64,000 nucleotides of DNA from Opitutus sp. (lineage in GTDB: Bacteria; Verrucomicrobiota; Verrucomicrobiia; Opitutales; Opitutaceae): positions 1,364,001-1,428,000 of the forward strand of contig JACEUQ010000001.1 of the NCBI GenBank assembly GCA_024998815.1, given 5' to 3'. The translations under genes and the position numbers were made by a program. A model generated the notes under the pieces. That model was given only the letters and a program-made list of their open reading frames with translations, ran no database searches and was not told the DNA's origin. Positions 9,027 to 17,330 of the stretch are shown here, piece by piece (within the stretch, counting starts at the first letter, position 1; each line of letters opens with the position of its first letter).

Positions 9027-9790
9027 AAACAGAACCCGAAAAACCCGATTTATTAAAAGACCAGCTCAAGTATCTGAAACTCGGTTACCTGTTGCGTCAC
9101 CACGGCGAACTGACCGCCGAGGCGGCCAAGGCGCGCTGTTCGCACGCCGAATTTTTACGCCGACTGGTGCAGGCCGAGACCCAGGATCGCCAGATCCGGG
9201 CGCTGGAGCGGCGCATCCAGGCAGCGCGCTTCCCGGTCAAGAAAACCGTCGACCAGTTCCAGTGGGACTGGCCCAAGGAGTTGAACGAAGCGCAGGTACG
9301 CCACCTCTTCGAACTGGGCTTTGTGAAGGAGCGCACCAACGTGGTGTTTTGCGGTGGTGTGGGGCTCGGTAAAACACACCTCGCGAGCGCGTTGGGCTAC
9401 GCGGCCTGCCAGGCGGGTTACACGGTGCTGTTTACGACGGCGGTGGACGCGATCAACGCCCTGGTCACCGCCCAGTCCCTGCACCGGTTGCAAGCCGAGT
9501 TGAAGCGTTACATGACCCCTGCGGTGCTCGTGCTCGATGAGGTCGGCTACCTGCCGCTCGACAAGTCGGGGGCCGACCTGCTCTTCCAGATCGTCAGCCA
9601 ACGCTACGAACGCGGCTCGCTGATCGTCACCACCAACAAGGCCTACAAACACTGGGCAGGGATCTTTAACAACGACGCTGGCATCACCGCGGCGATCCTG
9701 GACCGCCTGCTGCACCGGGCCCAGACCGTCGTCATCGAGGGCAAATCCTACCGCATGAAAGACCGCCTGGCCGACGAACCTGCAAGCTGA
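9023..9790 (+). CDS. istB: IS21 helper ATPase IstB (copy B)
   Basis: A 255-residue AAA+ ATPase with Walker A GGVGLGKT (about 111-118), Walker B VLVLDE (168-173) and TTN (203-205). It follows istA with an ATGA overlap. The sequence ends 101 bases before the right end of the element. Intact, and nearly identical to copy A. Confidence 0.95.
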   Translation: MKTEPEKPDLLKDQLKYLKLGYLLRHHGELTAEAAKARCSHAEFLRRLVQAETQDRQIRALERRIQAARFPVKKTVDQFQWDWPKELNEAQVRHLFELGFVKERTNVVFCGGVGLGKTHLASALGYAACQAGYTVLFTTAVDAINALVTAQSLHRLQAELKRYMTPAVLVLDEVGYLPLDKSGADLLFQIVSQRYERGSLIVTTNKAYKHWAGIFNNDAGITAAILDRLLHRAQTVVIEGKSYRMKDRLADEPAS

Positions 9791-9891
9791 CCGGGCCTGA
9801 TGATCGGCCCCTGGCGGGGCCGGTCATCGGCTTTTACGACAGGTGATTTTGTAACCGCCAGAAATAGACGGTGTTCGCGCCGCCGCTCACA

Positions 9892-10012
9892 CTGCGGCAG
9901 CGATTGCGCAGGCGGACTAACAAAAGGGTGCGACGGCGTGTGCGGCAGCGGTAAAAAATTCGATTGTAACAATAATTGCGGAGGAACCGCAACCGTTCAA
10001 TCGGTAGGATAG
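9892..10012 (+). pseudogene. Secreted cysteine-rich repeat protein, 3' part
   Basis: This is the end of the gene that starts at 5470. After the duplicated CTGCGG the frame continues with SDCAGG, GCDGVCGSG and DCNNNCGGTA and stops at TAG (10010-10012). These repeat the GCDGVC and DCxxxCGG motifs of the first part, and the reading phase matches exactly across the IS. Cut off from its signal peptide and start, it is not expected to be expressed. Confidence 0.8.
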
Positions 10013-10105
10013 GCACGTCGACTCACCGCCTAAAAATTCATCCCGATTACAAGTCGTGCGGTGGGCTGCAGGAATGCTAACATTAGAAGCGTTCGATTTG
10101 AGTGT

Positions 10106-10184
10106 TACGGCATCCTTGCGCTCACGCTCAAGACCACGCGCGTCATGAATACACGCCTCGTGGCCTTGAACGTGAGATCAGGGA
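10106..10184. repeat. REP/BIME-like palindromic repeat, unit 1
   Basis: Two imperfect hairpins in opposite order: one near 10113-10132 with loop TCAC, one near 10163-10182 with loop GTGA. The preceding bases (gtgttacggcatcc) match those before the unit at 46342 and 26673. This copy is the most degraded full unit in the window. It lies just beyond the 3' end of the gene at 10205-11818. Confidence 0.75.
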
Positions 10185-10204
10185 GTTTGCCCAACGGTAC
10201 GCAT

Positions 10205-11818
10205 CTACTCATCCACCAACGCGATATGGGGTTGGCGCGGGCGGTAATAAGCCCCCTTGTGGCGACGCAACAAGTGGTCGAGGGCGATGCCATCGCCCGC
10301 AGGCACATAAAACAGCGACGTGAGCCCGCTGTCACCGTTCGCCCCAATAACGCGGCGCACAAAGGCGGGACTGATGGAACCGCTCTCGATAAAACCTTGG
10401 AGCACCTCCGCTTGCTCCTCGGTCAGGGGCGTTTTCTCCGAGCGCAGGGCGGCGCGGAGCACGTCAAACTCACGCATGATTTCAACGCCTTCCTCAGGTT
10501 GGGAAAACACGGCAATCCCCTGACGGCAGTCGAGTACCTCCTTCGGGATGGGCATGCGCGGACCGTTTTCATCGCAACGGGGGCTCGCGGCGGTCTCGCC
10601 TCGCTTCAGCCCGAGGGCGGCGGCACGGGTTTTGTTGTACTGGCGCATCCGGCGCTGTTCGGCCGCAGCCACCGCCAGACCGTCGGGGAAAACGACCAGG
10701 TCGGTGCCGTGAAAGCGCACAAAGTCGGCGTGTTGCTCGCCCCCAAACTGCCGCGCTTTGGCCGCCCGCTCCGGGCAGTAACGGTAGGCGATCTGCGCGT
10801 TGGTTTGGAAAAAACCACTCCGGATCGGGGCGAAATCGGCCGGCACCTGGGGCCAGCGCTTTTGTGTTCCGGACCAATACCACTCGCCGCGCCAAGGCAC
10901 CAGACTCCCAAAAACCATCTCCCCGACCTGAAACGGGGCGTTCGCCCGAGGCACTTCAATTCGCACATGGTAGGGCCGCTCTCCGATAAGATTGAGCAGG
11001 TCCATGGTCATAAGCACCCCGCCTTTCACGGCCACGGCGTCGACGCGGTAAAAGGCCGCATGCCGGGCCTGCCAGCTTAATAGGTCGGCGCGCTCCGCCC
11101 CCTGAAATGCGAGCCGCTCCGCCAGCAACTCCAACGCGCCGAGTCCGGACCAGCCGGTGCACTCCTGCGCAAGAAAATCATCGGTGATGGCAATGTCCGG
11201 TGAGTCGTTGCGCTTCCCCGTTTCACGATGGACATAAGCCTCATAGTCGAAACGCAGGAGAAACGAGCGCGTACCCAGCCAGACGAGTTTTTGCTTCAAC
11301 TCCCAGCCCCGTTCATGGCTGGAATCGAGCAAGCTGGCGACCGAGCTGGAGCCCACCCGATCACTGAGCCGTGAGGTGAAAAACGTCTCAGCCGCCTGCG
11401 AGATCCGCAGAAAGCCGAGATGGCGGGGAGAGACGATCGCGTCGGGCTGAAAGTGACGCCAGACGCCTTCAAGGAAGAACTGGAAGCGGCGGGCATCAAA
11501 CCGGATCAAGGACGAATCAGCTGGACGGAAAAGCCCGGGCAACGGGGTGCCGAAAAGCGTGGTGTTGCAGGATTCCAAGGACCACCACAGGCCGGAGTCG
11601 GCGTGCAAGTCGTCGGCCATTTCTGTCATGGCCAGCGCGAGCTCGCTTAACTGGATTTCATTCAGGTCGAAGACATCCGAGTCGATTTCGCCTAGGGTTT
11701 GGGCGAGCTGGTCAAGCCAAGGGCTGGCAAGTTTAGCCAGCCGGGTGAGTTCGGCAGAATGGGCGGAGTCCGGGCGATAGTGGGCGAGAAGGGACTTGAG
11801 CTGGCTGGCGACACTCAT
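10205..11818 (-). CDS. Conserved-looking hypothetical protein, 537 aa
   Basis: I do not recognise this protein. It is predicted soluble: no signal peptide or membrane segment is visible. The N-terminal half is rich in leucine and tryptophan-containing helices (ADSGLWWSLESCN, FFLEGVWRHFQPD). The middle has beta-rich stretches (RPYHVRIEVP, GEMVFGSLVPWRGEWYW) that suggest a small barrel-like domain. The C-terminus includes HLLRRHKGAYYRPRQPHI. It probably shares an operon with the 151-aa gene upstream (gap 12 bases). A long open frame exists on the opposite strand over 10061-11080, but codon composition and the start spacing favour this strand. Confidence 0.7.
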   Translation of the reverse strand: MSVASQLKSLLAHYRPDSAHSAELTRLAKLASPWLDQLAQTLGEIDSDVFDLNEIQLSELALAMTEMADDLHADSGLWWSLESCNTTLFGTPLPGLFRPADSSLIRFDARRFQFFLEGVWRHFQPDAIVSPRHLGFLRISQAAETFFTSRLSDRVGSSSVASLLDSSHERGWELKQKLVWLGTRSFLLRFDYEAYVHRETGKRNDSPDIAITDDFLAQECTGWSGLGALELLAERLAFQGAERADLLSWQARHAAFYRVDAVAVKGGVLMTMDLLNLIGERPYHVRIEVPRANAPFQVGEMVFGSLVPWRGEWYWSGTQKRWPQVPADFAPIRSGFFQTNAQIAYRYCPERAAKARQFGGEQHADFVRFHGTDLVVFPDGLAVAAAEQRRMRQYNKTRAAALGLKRGETAASPRCDENGPRMPIPKEVLDCRQGIAVFSQPEEGVEIMREFDVLRAALRSEKTPLTEEQAEVLQGFIESGSISPAFVRRVIGANGDSGLTSLFYVPAGDGIALDHLLRRHKGAYYRPRQPHIALVDE

Positions 11819-11830
11819 GGGTTGCGGCTT

Positions 11831-12286
11831 TTAATCAGACTGGGAGGCAGAAGCGTGAAAAAAGGAGGGAAGAAAATCCAGATAGCCGCGCGAACCGGGC
11901 GCTGAAGTGGTGCGGAGCGCGCAGGAGCTTTTGACGGTTTCCAATGCGACAATCCATTCTGCGGCCGGAAGGGACTGGGGGGCCGCCGGCACGCCTTCCG
12001 ACGTGAGTTCGGTGTCTTCATCCGCGACCTCGATGGCGGCGCGCACCAAAGCCAGTTGCCCGAACGCCTCGTGGAGAAATTGATCCTTGGGCGATGAACC
12101 CGGCGCGGTCTTGGCGGGCTTGCCCTGGGCCTCGTTGATGGCCCGCACCAGCAGGGAGCGAATCGCCGAGTCGGTCAGAACGATCCCGCGTGAAGCCGCC
12201 AGACGGTCAGCTTCGAATAGTTTTCTTTCGATGGAATAGAGGATGGGGGCGTAAAACGGATCCCGCATGGCGTCATGGCGTGACAT
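11831..12286 (-). CDS. Hypothetical protein, 151 aa
   Basis: An unrecognised small protein with a helical N-terminal part (FYAPILYSIERKLFEADRLA, then DSAIRSLLVRAINEAQGK) and a low-complexity C-terminus. No signal peptide or membrane segment. It is transcribed toward the 537-aa gene with only 12 bases between them, so the two likely act together. The upstream side is the divergent haem gene. Confidence 0.65.
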   Translation of the reverse strand: MSRHDAMRDPFYAPILYSIERKLFEADRLAASRGIVLTDSAIRSLLVRAINEAQGKPAKTAPGSSPKDQFLHEAFGQLALVRAAIEVADEDTELTSEGVPAAPQSLPAAEWIVALETVKSSCALRTTSAPGSRGYLDFLPSFFHASASQSD

Positions 12287-12633
12287 GATGGTTGGATTTT
12301 CAGGTTAAATTCAGGTCTGCAGGTGAACGGTTCGCCCCGTGTGATGATGCCAGAAAGAGGGCGACCTCAAGCGCATTGGCGGCGAATGACCAAAAAACAG
12401 TTACCCGCCCCGTCAGACCGGTGTGCGCGAGGCCGGTTCCGTCAGCCCGAAACAGGGCGCCAAGGGGCGCACCCGCTTTTTTGCTATTTTCGAGCACTTG
12501 CAGGGGCGTGCGCTACTTCGGGAACGTGGAACCGTTTTCAAAAACGCGGATGCGCCTGCGCCAAGCACCAACAACAAAAGCGCAAAACCCAGTTAGCCTG
12601 CGCGGCCGTTTTAGTGTATCAACTCAGCTCAAC
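12287..12633. other. Spacer before the haem gene
   Basis: The haem oxidase frame is open through much of this stretch, but the translation (many Ala, Arg, Pro, no motifs) does not look like an N-terminal extension of that family, so I treat it as non-coding. It should hold the divergent promoters; no clear -35/-10 pair was identified. Confidence 0.4.
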
Positions 12634-14040
12634 GTGGGCACTTCCTCTTCACAACTTCCCGTCGCCATCCTTGGCGGCGGCATCACCGGGCTGGCAGCGG
12701 CACACCGTTTGGCCCGCCAAGGCCGCGCCTTCCGGCTCTTCGACGCCGCACCGCGCCTCGGTGGCAACATCCGCAGCGAGCGCGCCGGCGACTGGCTGCT
12801 CGAAGCCGGCCCCAACTCCCTGCAACTCACGCCCGCACTGGCCGCTCTCTGCGCCGAACTCGGGCTGAACCCGCTCATCGCTTCGCCTGCCGCAAAAAAC
12901 CGTTACCTCGTCCGCAATGGCCGCGTCCTCGCCGCCCCCGCATCGGCCCCGGGTTTTGTTAAAACTCCGCTGTTCAGCGCCCGCGCCAAAATCCGGCTTT
13001 TCGGCGACCTTTTTCTACGTCCCCGCCAACGCCCCGCAGATGTCTGCCTAGCTGACTTTGTCGCCGAGCACTTTGGCACCGAGCTGGTCGACTACGGCCT
13101 GCGCGCCTTTGTTGCCGGGGTCTACGCCGGGGACGCCAGTCAGCTCTCCGCGCGCCTGAGTTTTCCGTCGCTGTGGGAAGCCGAGCGCAGCCACGGCTCG
13201 ATCATTCGCGGCATGATCGCCTCCGCTAAAGCCAAAAAAGCCCGTGGCGAAGCGCGGGGGCCGACTCCACTGATCAGCTTCCCCGAGGGTCTCGAAGCAC
13301 TGCCTCTCGCCCTCGCCGCCCGCCTGCCCTCGGGCAGCGTTGCGTTGCAGGCCCGCGTCACCGCGCTGGTACCCGACACCGAGCCCGCCAAAACCTGGAC
13401 CGTGCACTGGACCAGCCCTGATCAGGCGAGCCACTGTGAAACCTTCGCCTCCGTCATCCTCGCGCTGCCCGCGGCGGCCCTCGCCGCTTTGCTGATCGGG
13501 GCTGCGGGAGCACTAGCCACACGCCCCCTGGCCGGTCTCGAGCCGATCACCTACCCGCCGGTGTCCTCGCTCTTTCTGGGCTACCGACGTGAGCAGGTCC
13601 GCCATCCGCTTGATGGTTTCGGCATGTTGATTCCGCCTGCGGAAAAACGCGACGTGCTCGGCGTGTTGTTTAACTCCACTCTTTTCCCCGGTCGCGCCCC
13701 AAACGGCCACGTCGGCATCACCGTGATGACCGGCGGGGCGCTCCGGCCGGAGATGGCGTTGGTTGATGACCAAACGCTACTCGCCCGCGTGAGTACCGAG
13801 CTTGGTTCACTGCTCGGGGTGAGCGGCGCACCGGTGTTTATGCGCCGCAACGTCTGGCCTAAGGCCATTCCGCAATACAACCTCGGCTACGAGCGTTTCC
13901 TCGACCAAATCATCGGTGTGGAAACCGCGCACCCGGGCTTATTGATCGGGGGTCATGTACGCGACGGCATCGCGGTCCCCCAATGCCTCGCAGCAGGCGA
14001 AAAACTCGCGGCACGAGCTTTGGGTGGAGTTGAAAAATAA
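12634..14040 (+). CDS. hemY: Protoporphyrinogen/coproporphyrinogen oxidase (HemY/HemG type)
   Basis: An FAD-dependent oxidase of late haem synthesis that makes protoporphyrin IX (or coproporphyrin III) from the porphyrinogen. The N-terminus has the dinucleotide-binding motif ILGGGITGLAAAHRLARQG, and the C-terminus has the second FAD contact region LLIGGHVRDGIAVPQCLAAG. I chose the GTG at 12634, which puts the FAD motif about 12 residues from the start and gives 468 residues, normal for the family. The in-frame ATG at 12292 would add 114 residues with no motif. An ATG at 12550 is also possible. The gene is convergent with purH and shares a terminator with it. Confidence 0.88.
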   Translation: MGTSSSQLPVAILGGGITGLAAAHRLARQGRAFRLFDAAPRLGGNIRSERAGDWLLEAGPNSLQLTPALAALCAELGLNPLIASPAAKNRYLVRNGRVLAAPASAPGFVKTPLFSARAKIRLFGDLFLRPRQRPADVCLADFVAEHFGTELVDYGLRAFVAGVYAGDASQLSARLSFPSLWEAERSHGSIIRGMIASAKAKKARGEARGPTPLISFPEGLEALPLALAARLPSGSVALQARVTALVPDTEPAKTWTVHWTSPDQASHCETFASVILALPAAALAALLIGAAGALATRPLAGLEPITYPPVSSLFLGYRREQVRHPLDGFGMLIPPAEKRDVLGVLFNSTLFPGRAPNGHVGITVMTGGALRPEMALVDDQTLLARVSTELGSLLGVSGAPVFMRRNVWPKAIPQYNLGYERFLDQIIGVETAHPGLLIGGHVRDGIAVPQCLAAGEKLAARALGGVEK

Positions 14041-14093
14041 CCACAGGCAATCTGCAGAGCACTGGAATGGGGCGGTGGCAGTTCCCATCCCGC

Positions 14094-14126
14094 AAAAAAA
14101 AGACCCGACGCACGCGTCGGGTCTTT
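14094..14126. terminator. Bidirectional rho-independent terminator
   Basis: A perfect stem (aaagacccgacgc pairing with gcgtcgggtcttt) is preceded by an A-run and followed by T residues, so it can stop transcription from both sides. It lies between the convergent haem oxidase gene and purH. Confidence 0.9.
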
Positions 14127-14154
14127 GGTCAGTCGAGCCCAGAGGGCGTTGAAC

Positions 14155-15702
14155 TCAGTGTTTAAAGTGGCGGATGCTGGTGAACACCATGGCCATGCCG
14201 CGCTCGTCGGCGGCGGCGATCACCTCGGCGTCACGCACGCTGCCACCGGGCTGGATCGCGGCGGTCGCACCGGCTTCGGCGGCGGCAATCAGGCCGTCGG
14301 CAAACGGGAAAAGCGCTTCCGAAACCACCACCGAACCGTGTAGGTCGAGCTTGGCTTCGCCGGCTTTCCAGACTGCCACCTTCGAGCTGTCCACGCGTGC
14401 CATCTGGCCGGCGCCGACGCCGAGGGTCTGCTCATTTTTAACGTACACAATGGCGTTGGATTTGACGTGTTTGCACACGCGCCAGCCGAACATCATCGTA
14501 TCCCATTCTTCCTGGGTGGGCTGGCGTTTGGTGACGACCTTGAAGTCGCGCGGGTTGCCCAAAAGCTTGTTGCGGTCCTGCACCAGCAGACCACCGACCA
14601 CCGAGCGCACGTCTTGCAGCGAATCGGCACCAAGGCCGTCCTTGGCGATCATCAGGCGCAGGTTTTTCTTTTTGCCGAAAATCGCCAGCGCTTCGGCGCT
14701 GAAAGACGGGGCGATAATGACCTCGGTAAAAATGTCGGCGATCTTGGCGGCGAGGCTGGCCTCCAGCGTGCGGTTGACGATGATGACGCCGCCAAATGGG
14801 GCCTGGCGGTCGGTCGAGTAGGCTTTTTCCCAGGCGGTATCGAGATCGTCGGCACAGGCGACGCCGCACGGGTTGGTGTGCTTGAGGATCGCGAGCGTGG
14901 GTTTCTCGAACTCACCGATCAAGTAGGTGGCCGAGGTGATGTCCAAAATGTTATTATAGGACAGTTCCTTGCCCTGGAGTTGCTGGAAGTGGTCGTTGAA
15001 CGTACCGTAAAGGGCGGCCTGCTGGTGGGGGTTTTCGCCGTAACGCAGCGATTGGGCCTTTTTGTAGGTGAGCGTGAGGGTTTCGGGCAGACCGCTGAGG
15101 GCGTCGAGGCTGGGCTCGTCGGCCTGGGATTCGAGGTACTTGGCGATGGCGGTGTCGTAGGCGCCGGTGCGCTGGAAAACCTTGAGAGCGAGCTTGCGGC
15201 GTAGGGCGGCCAGCGCGGCGGGTTCGGCGAAGGCGGCGAGTACGGCGGGGTAATCGTTGTGGTCAACCACCACGGTGACGCTCTCGTGGTTCTTGGCGGC
15301 GCTGCGCAGCATGGAGGGGCCGCCGATATCGATGTTCTCGATGGCCTCTTCAAAATGGACGCCCTTCTTGGCGACGGTTTGCTCGAACGGGTAAAGGTTA
15401 ACCACCACGAGGTCTATCAGGTCGATGCCGTGGGCTTGGGCAGCGGCGAGGTGGTCGGCCTTGTCGCGGCGGCAGAGCAGGCCACCGTGGATCTTGGGGT
15501 GCAGGGTTTTGACGCGCCCCTCCATCATCTCGGGAAAGCCGGTGTGCTGGCTCACCTCGGTGACGGGCAAGCCCTTTTCGGCGAGCAGTTTGGCGGTGCC
15601 GCCGGTGGAGAGCAGCTTATAGCCGTGCTGCTGGACGAGGGCGGTGGCGAAGTCCACCAAACCGGTTTTGTCGCTCACTGAAAGAAGGGCCAGTTTTTGC
15701 AT
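14155..15702 (-). CDS. purH: Bifunctional AICAR formyltransferase / IMP cyclohydrolase
   Basis: It catalyses the last two steps of de novo purine synthesis, formylation of AICAR and ring closure to IMP. At 515 residues it has the usual length. The N-terminal MGS-like cyclohydrolase domain starts with LALLSVSDKTGLVDFA. The larger transformylase domain contains the family motif LRYGENPHQ and ends GGSVRDAEVIAAADERGMAM. The ATG at 15700-15702 gives the expected N-terminus. It is read as a single gene; the Fur-like boxes at 15873-15916 lie between its start and the divergent Fur-family gene. Confidence 0.97.
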   Translation of the reverse strand: MQKLALLSVSDKTGLVDFATALVQQHGYKLLSTGGTAKLLAEKGLPVTEVSQHTGFPEMMEGRVKTLHPKIHGGLLCRRDKADHLAAAQAHGIDLIDLVVVNLYPFEQTVAKKGVHFEEAIENIDIGGPSMLRSAAKNHESVTVVVDHNDYPAVLAAFAEPAALAALRRKLALKVFQRTGAYDTAIAKYLESQADEPSLDALSGLPETLTLTYKKAQSLRYGENPHQQAALYGTFNDHFQQLQGKELSYNNILDITSATYLIGEFEKPTLAILKHTNPCGVACADDLDTAWEKAYSTDRQAPFGGVIIVNRTLEASLAAKIADIFTEVIIAPSFSAEALAIFGKKKNLRLMIAKDGLGADSLQDVRSVVGGLLVQDRNKLLGNPRDFKVVTKRQPTQEEWDTMMFGWRVCKHVKSNAIVYVKNEQTLGVGAGQMARVDSSKVAVWKAGEAKLDLHGSVVVSEALFPFADGLIAAAEAGATAAIQPGGSVRDAEVIAAADERGMAMVFTSIRHFKH

Positions 15703-15872
15703 AAAAGAGGGGCTTTGTGCGGCCGACTAAAAGCAGAGGCAAGCCCGCAGTCATGTCGCAACGACGACGACTCGGGGCGCAACGGGAATGCCGTAGGATC
15801 GCAACGGTGGCGCTTCGGGGTTTTCGTTAACCCCTTTGATTGAACAGGAGCGAAAGGCGCCGTTAACGATAT

Positions 15873-15916
15873 TTAGAATTATTCCAATTTGGACTTGCGC
15901 CTTAGAATCATTCCAA
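15873..15916. promoter_or_regulatory. Two Fur/PerR-like operator boxes
   Basis: TTAGAAT-T-ATTCCAA (15873-15887) and TTAGAAT-C-ATTCCAA (15902-15916) are two copies of a 7-1-7 near-palindrome, 29 bases apart, ending 27 bases before the ATG at 15944. The 7-1-7 layout is that of Fur and PerR boxes (consensus TTATAATNATTATAA for PerR). The position suggests autoregulation of the Fur-family gene and control of the suf genes behind it. Confidence 0.75.
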
Positions 15917-15943
15917 TTCGTTGTGGCCTCGTTTTCCTGAACC

Positions 15944-16372
15944 ATGTCCACGCCCACGATACACTCCGACGCCCTTGCGCAAAAGCTCGCTGACAGCGGC
16001 CTGCGCAACACCCCGCAGCGCGAGTTCGTCTACGACGCGCTGCTCACCAAACGCGACCACCCGACCGCCGACGAGGTTTACGCCCGGGTCAAAACCCAGC
16101 TTCCCGGCATCTCACTAGCCACGGTTTACAACTGCCTGGAAACCTTGGTGCAGTGCAACCTGGTGCGCGTCGTGAACTTCGAACGCGCGCCGACGCGTTA
16201 TTGCCCGCACCTGCACCCGCACGCGCATTTCCACGACGAGTCCACCGGGGCCACCCACGACATCGAGTTGCCCGACCAGCTTTTGAATTCGATCAAAGCC
16301 GTGCTGCCGCCCGGTTACAGTGCCGACGCCGTCGAAATCACCTTTCGAGGGAAACTTCCCTCACCGCGCTGA
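15944..16372 (+). CDS. Fur-family metal-dependent regulator
   Basis: A 142-residue Fur superfamily repressor. The winged helix covers about residues 8-88 (NTPQREFVYDALL, ADEVYARVKTQL, SLATVYNCLETLV). The dimerisation part has a His-rich segment (YCPHLHPHAHFHDE) where Fur proteins bind metal. The usual CxxC pairs for structural zinc are absent, so it is an atypical member; whether it senses iron, peroxide or another metal cannot be told. It is 58 bases before sufC on the same strand and has two boxes upstream, so it is the likely local regulator of iron-sulfur assembly. Confidence 0.88.
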   Translation: MSTPTIHSDALAQKLADSGLRNTPQREFVYDALLTKRDHPTADEVYARVKTQLPGISLATVYNCLETLVQCNLVRVVNFERAPTRYCPHLHPHAHFHDESTGATHDIELPDQLLNSIKAVLPPGYSADAVEITFRGKLPSPR

Positions 16373-16430
16373 ACCGCTCACGACCTTACGACTCTAACTC
16401 ATTAAACTTCCCCGCCATACTTTTCCAACC

Positions 16431-17195
16431 ATGTCCTCACTCGAAATCCGCGATCTGTTCGTTTCCCTGGCCGCCACTCCCGAAAAACCCATCGTCAAGG
16501 GTCTTAACCTGACGATCAAAACCGGCGAGGTTCACGCCATCATGGGGCCCAACGGCACCGGTAAATCCACCCTGTCCAAGGCTATCGCCGGGCACCCTGA
16601 CTATGTGATCACCTCGGGCGACGTCCTTCTCGACGGCAAATCGATCTTGGAAATGGAGCCCGACGAGCGCGCCCGCGCCGGCCTATTCCTGGCCTTCCAG
16701 TACCCGTCCGAAATCCCCGGCGTTTCCATCGCCAACTTCCTGCGCGCCGCCGTCCAGGCCCGCATGGCCGAGGGCGAGGAGCTCGACGCCACCGGTTATT
16801 ACAAGCGCCTCTATTCCAAGATGGACCTGCTCAAGATCGACCGGAAGTTCACCTCCCGCTCGGTCAACGAGGGTTTCTCCGGCGGCGAAAAGAAGCGCTG
16901 CGAGATCCTCCAAATGGCCATGCTCGAGCCCAAGTTCTCCCTGATGGACGAGACCGACTCCGGCCTCGACATCGATGCCCTAAAGATCGTTGCCGAAGGT
17001 GTTAACGCCATGCGCGGCGACAAGCTCGGCGTGCTCCTGATCACCCACTACCAGCGCCTGCTCGACTACATCGTGCCCGATTTCGTGCACGTCATGTACG
17101 ACGGCCGCATCGTCAAATCCGGCGACAAGTCCCTCGCTCTCGAACTCGAAGCCAAGGGCTACGACTGGATCAAAACCGAGCTCGCCGCCGTCTAA
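16431..17195 (+). CDS. sufC: Fe-S cluster assembly ATPase SufC
   Basis: An ABC-type ATPase that works with SufB and SufD in the cytoplasmic scaffold for iron-sulfur clusters. Walker [10 protein letters not shown] is at residues 39-47, the signature FSGGEKKR at 149-156, and Walker [11 protein letters not shown] at 171-180, the SufC form. Its 254 residues match the family. It is the first suf gene after the Fur-family regulator. No sufS, sufE or sufU is in the window, so the sulfur donor must be encoded elsewhere. Confidence 0.97.
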   Translation: MSSLEIRDLFVSLAATPEKPIVKGLNLTIKTGEVHAIMGPNGTGKSTLSKAIAGHPDYVITSGDVLLDGKSILEMEPDERARAGLFLAFQYPSEIPGVSIANFLRAAVQARMAEGEELDATGYYKRLYSKMDLLKIDRKFTSRSVNEGFSGGEKKRCEILQMAMLEPKFSLMDETDSGLDIDALKIVAEGVNAMRGDKLGVLLITHYQRLLDYIVPDFVHVMYDGRIVKSGDKSLALELEAKGYDWIKTELAAV

Positions 17196-17210
17196 ACAAA
17201 ACCTCGATCC

Positions 17211-17300
17211 GTTAACGCAAAGACGCCAAGTCGCAAAGTCAGTTCAAGCCTAGCCCGCGCCCGACTTTGCTCCCCTAGCGTCTTCGCGACTTAGCGTTAA
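17211..17300. repeat. Large imperfect inverted repeat in the sufC-sufB spacer
   Basis: The left arm 17211-17240 (starting gttaacgcaaagacgccaag) is mirrored by 17263-17300 (ending cgcgacttagcgttaa). The two arms are also built from a short internally repeated word of the type cgcaaag. This kind of element resembles dispersed intergenic repeats. The hairpin lies inside the presumed operon and could set the ratio of sufC to sufB. Confidence 0.65.
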
Positions 17301-17330
17301 AATCTGATCCCTCAACCACCTCCTCCCACC

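Larger units (their letters stand above)
6510..9891 (+). mobile_element. IS21-family insertion sequence, copy B
   Basis: The element is 3382 bp with ends TGTGAGCGGC and GCCGCTCACA and inner inverted repeats around GTCTATTTCTGGCGGTTA. It is flanked by a 6-bp direct repeat CTGCGG (6504-6509 and 9892-9897), a size fitting the IS21 family's short target duplications. It carries the same four genes as copy A, on the plus strand. In the leader, AAGAGTA-A-TACTCTT (6590-6604) is a perfect 7-1-7 palindrome that could be an operator for the element's own genes. The clean target duplication marks this as a simple insertion into the cysteine-rich gene. Confidence 0.96.

Noticed and set aside
10061..11080. 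Open frame on the plus strand across the 537-aa gene
   Set aside because: It includes a REP repeat at its 5' end and its translation shows no motif; the minus-strand gene has better composition and an operon partner.
12292..12633. N-terminal extension of the haem oxidase
   Set aside because: The extra 114 residues carry no family motif and would place the FAD motif far from the start; a start at 12634 fits the family length.
15751..16011. 86-codon minus-strand frame between purH and the Fur-family gene
   Set aside because: It overlaps the operator boxes and the start of the Fur-family gene and has no motif or ribosome-binding site.
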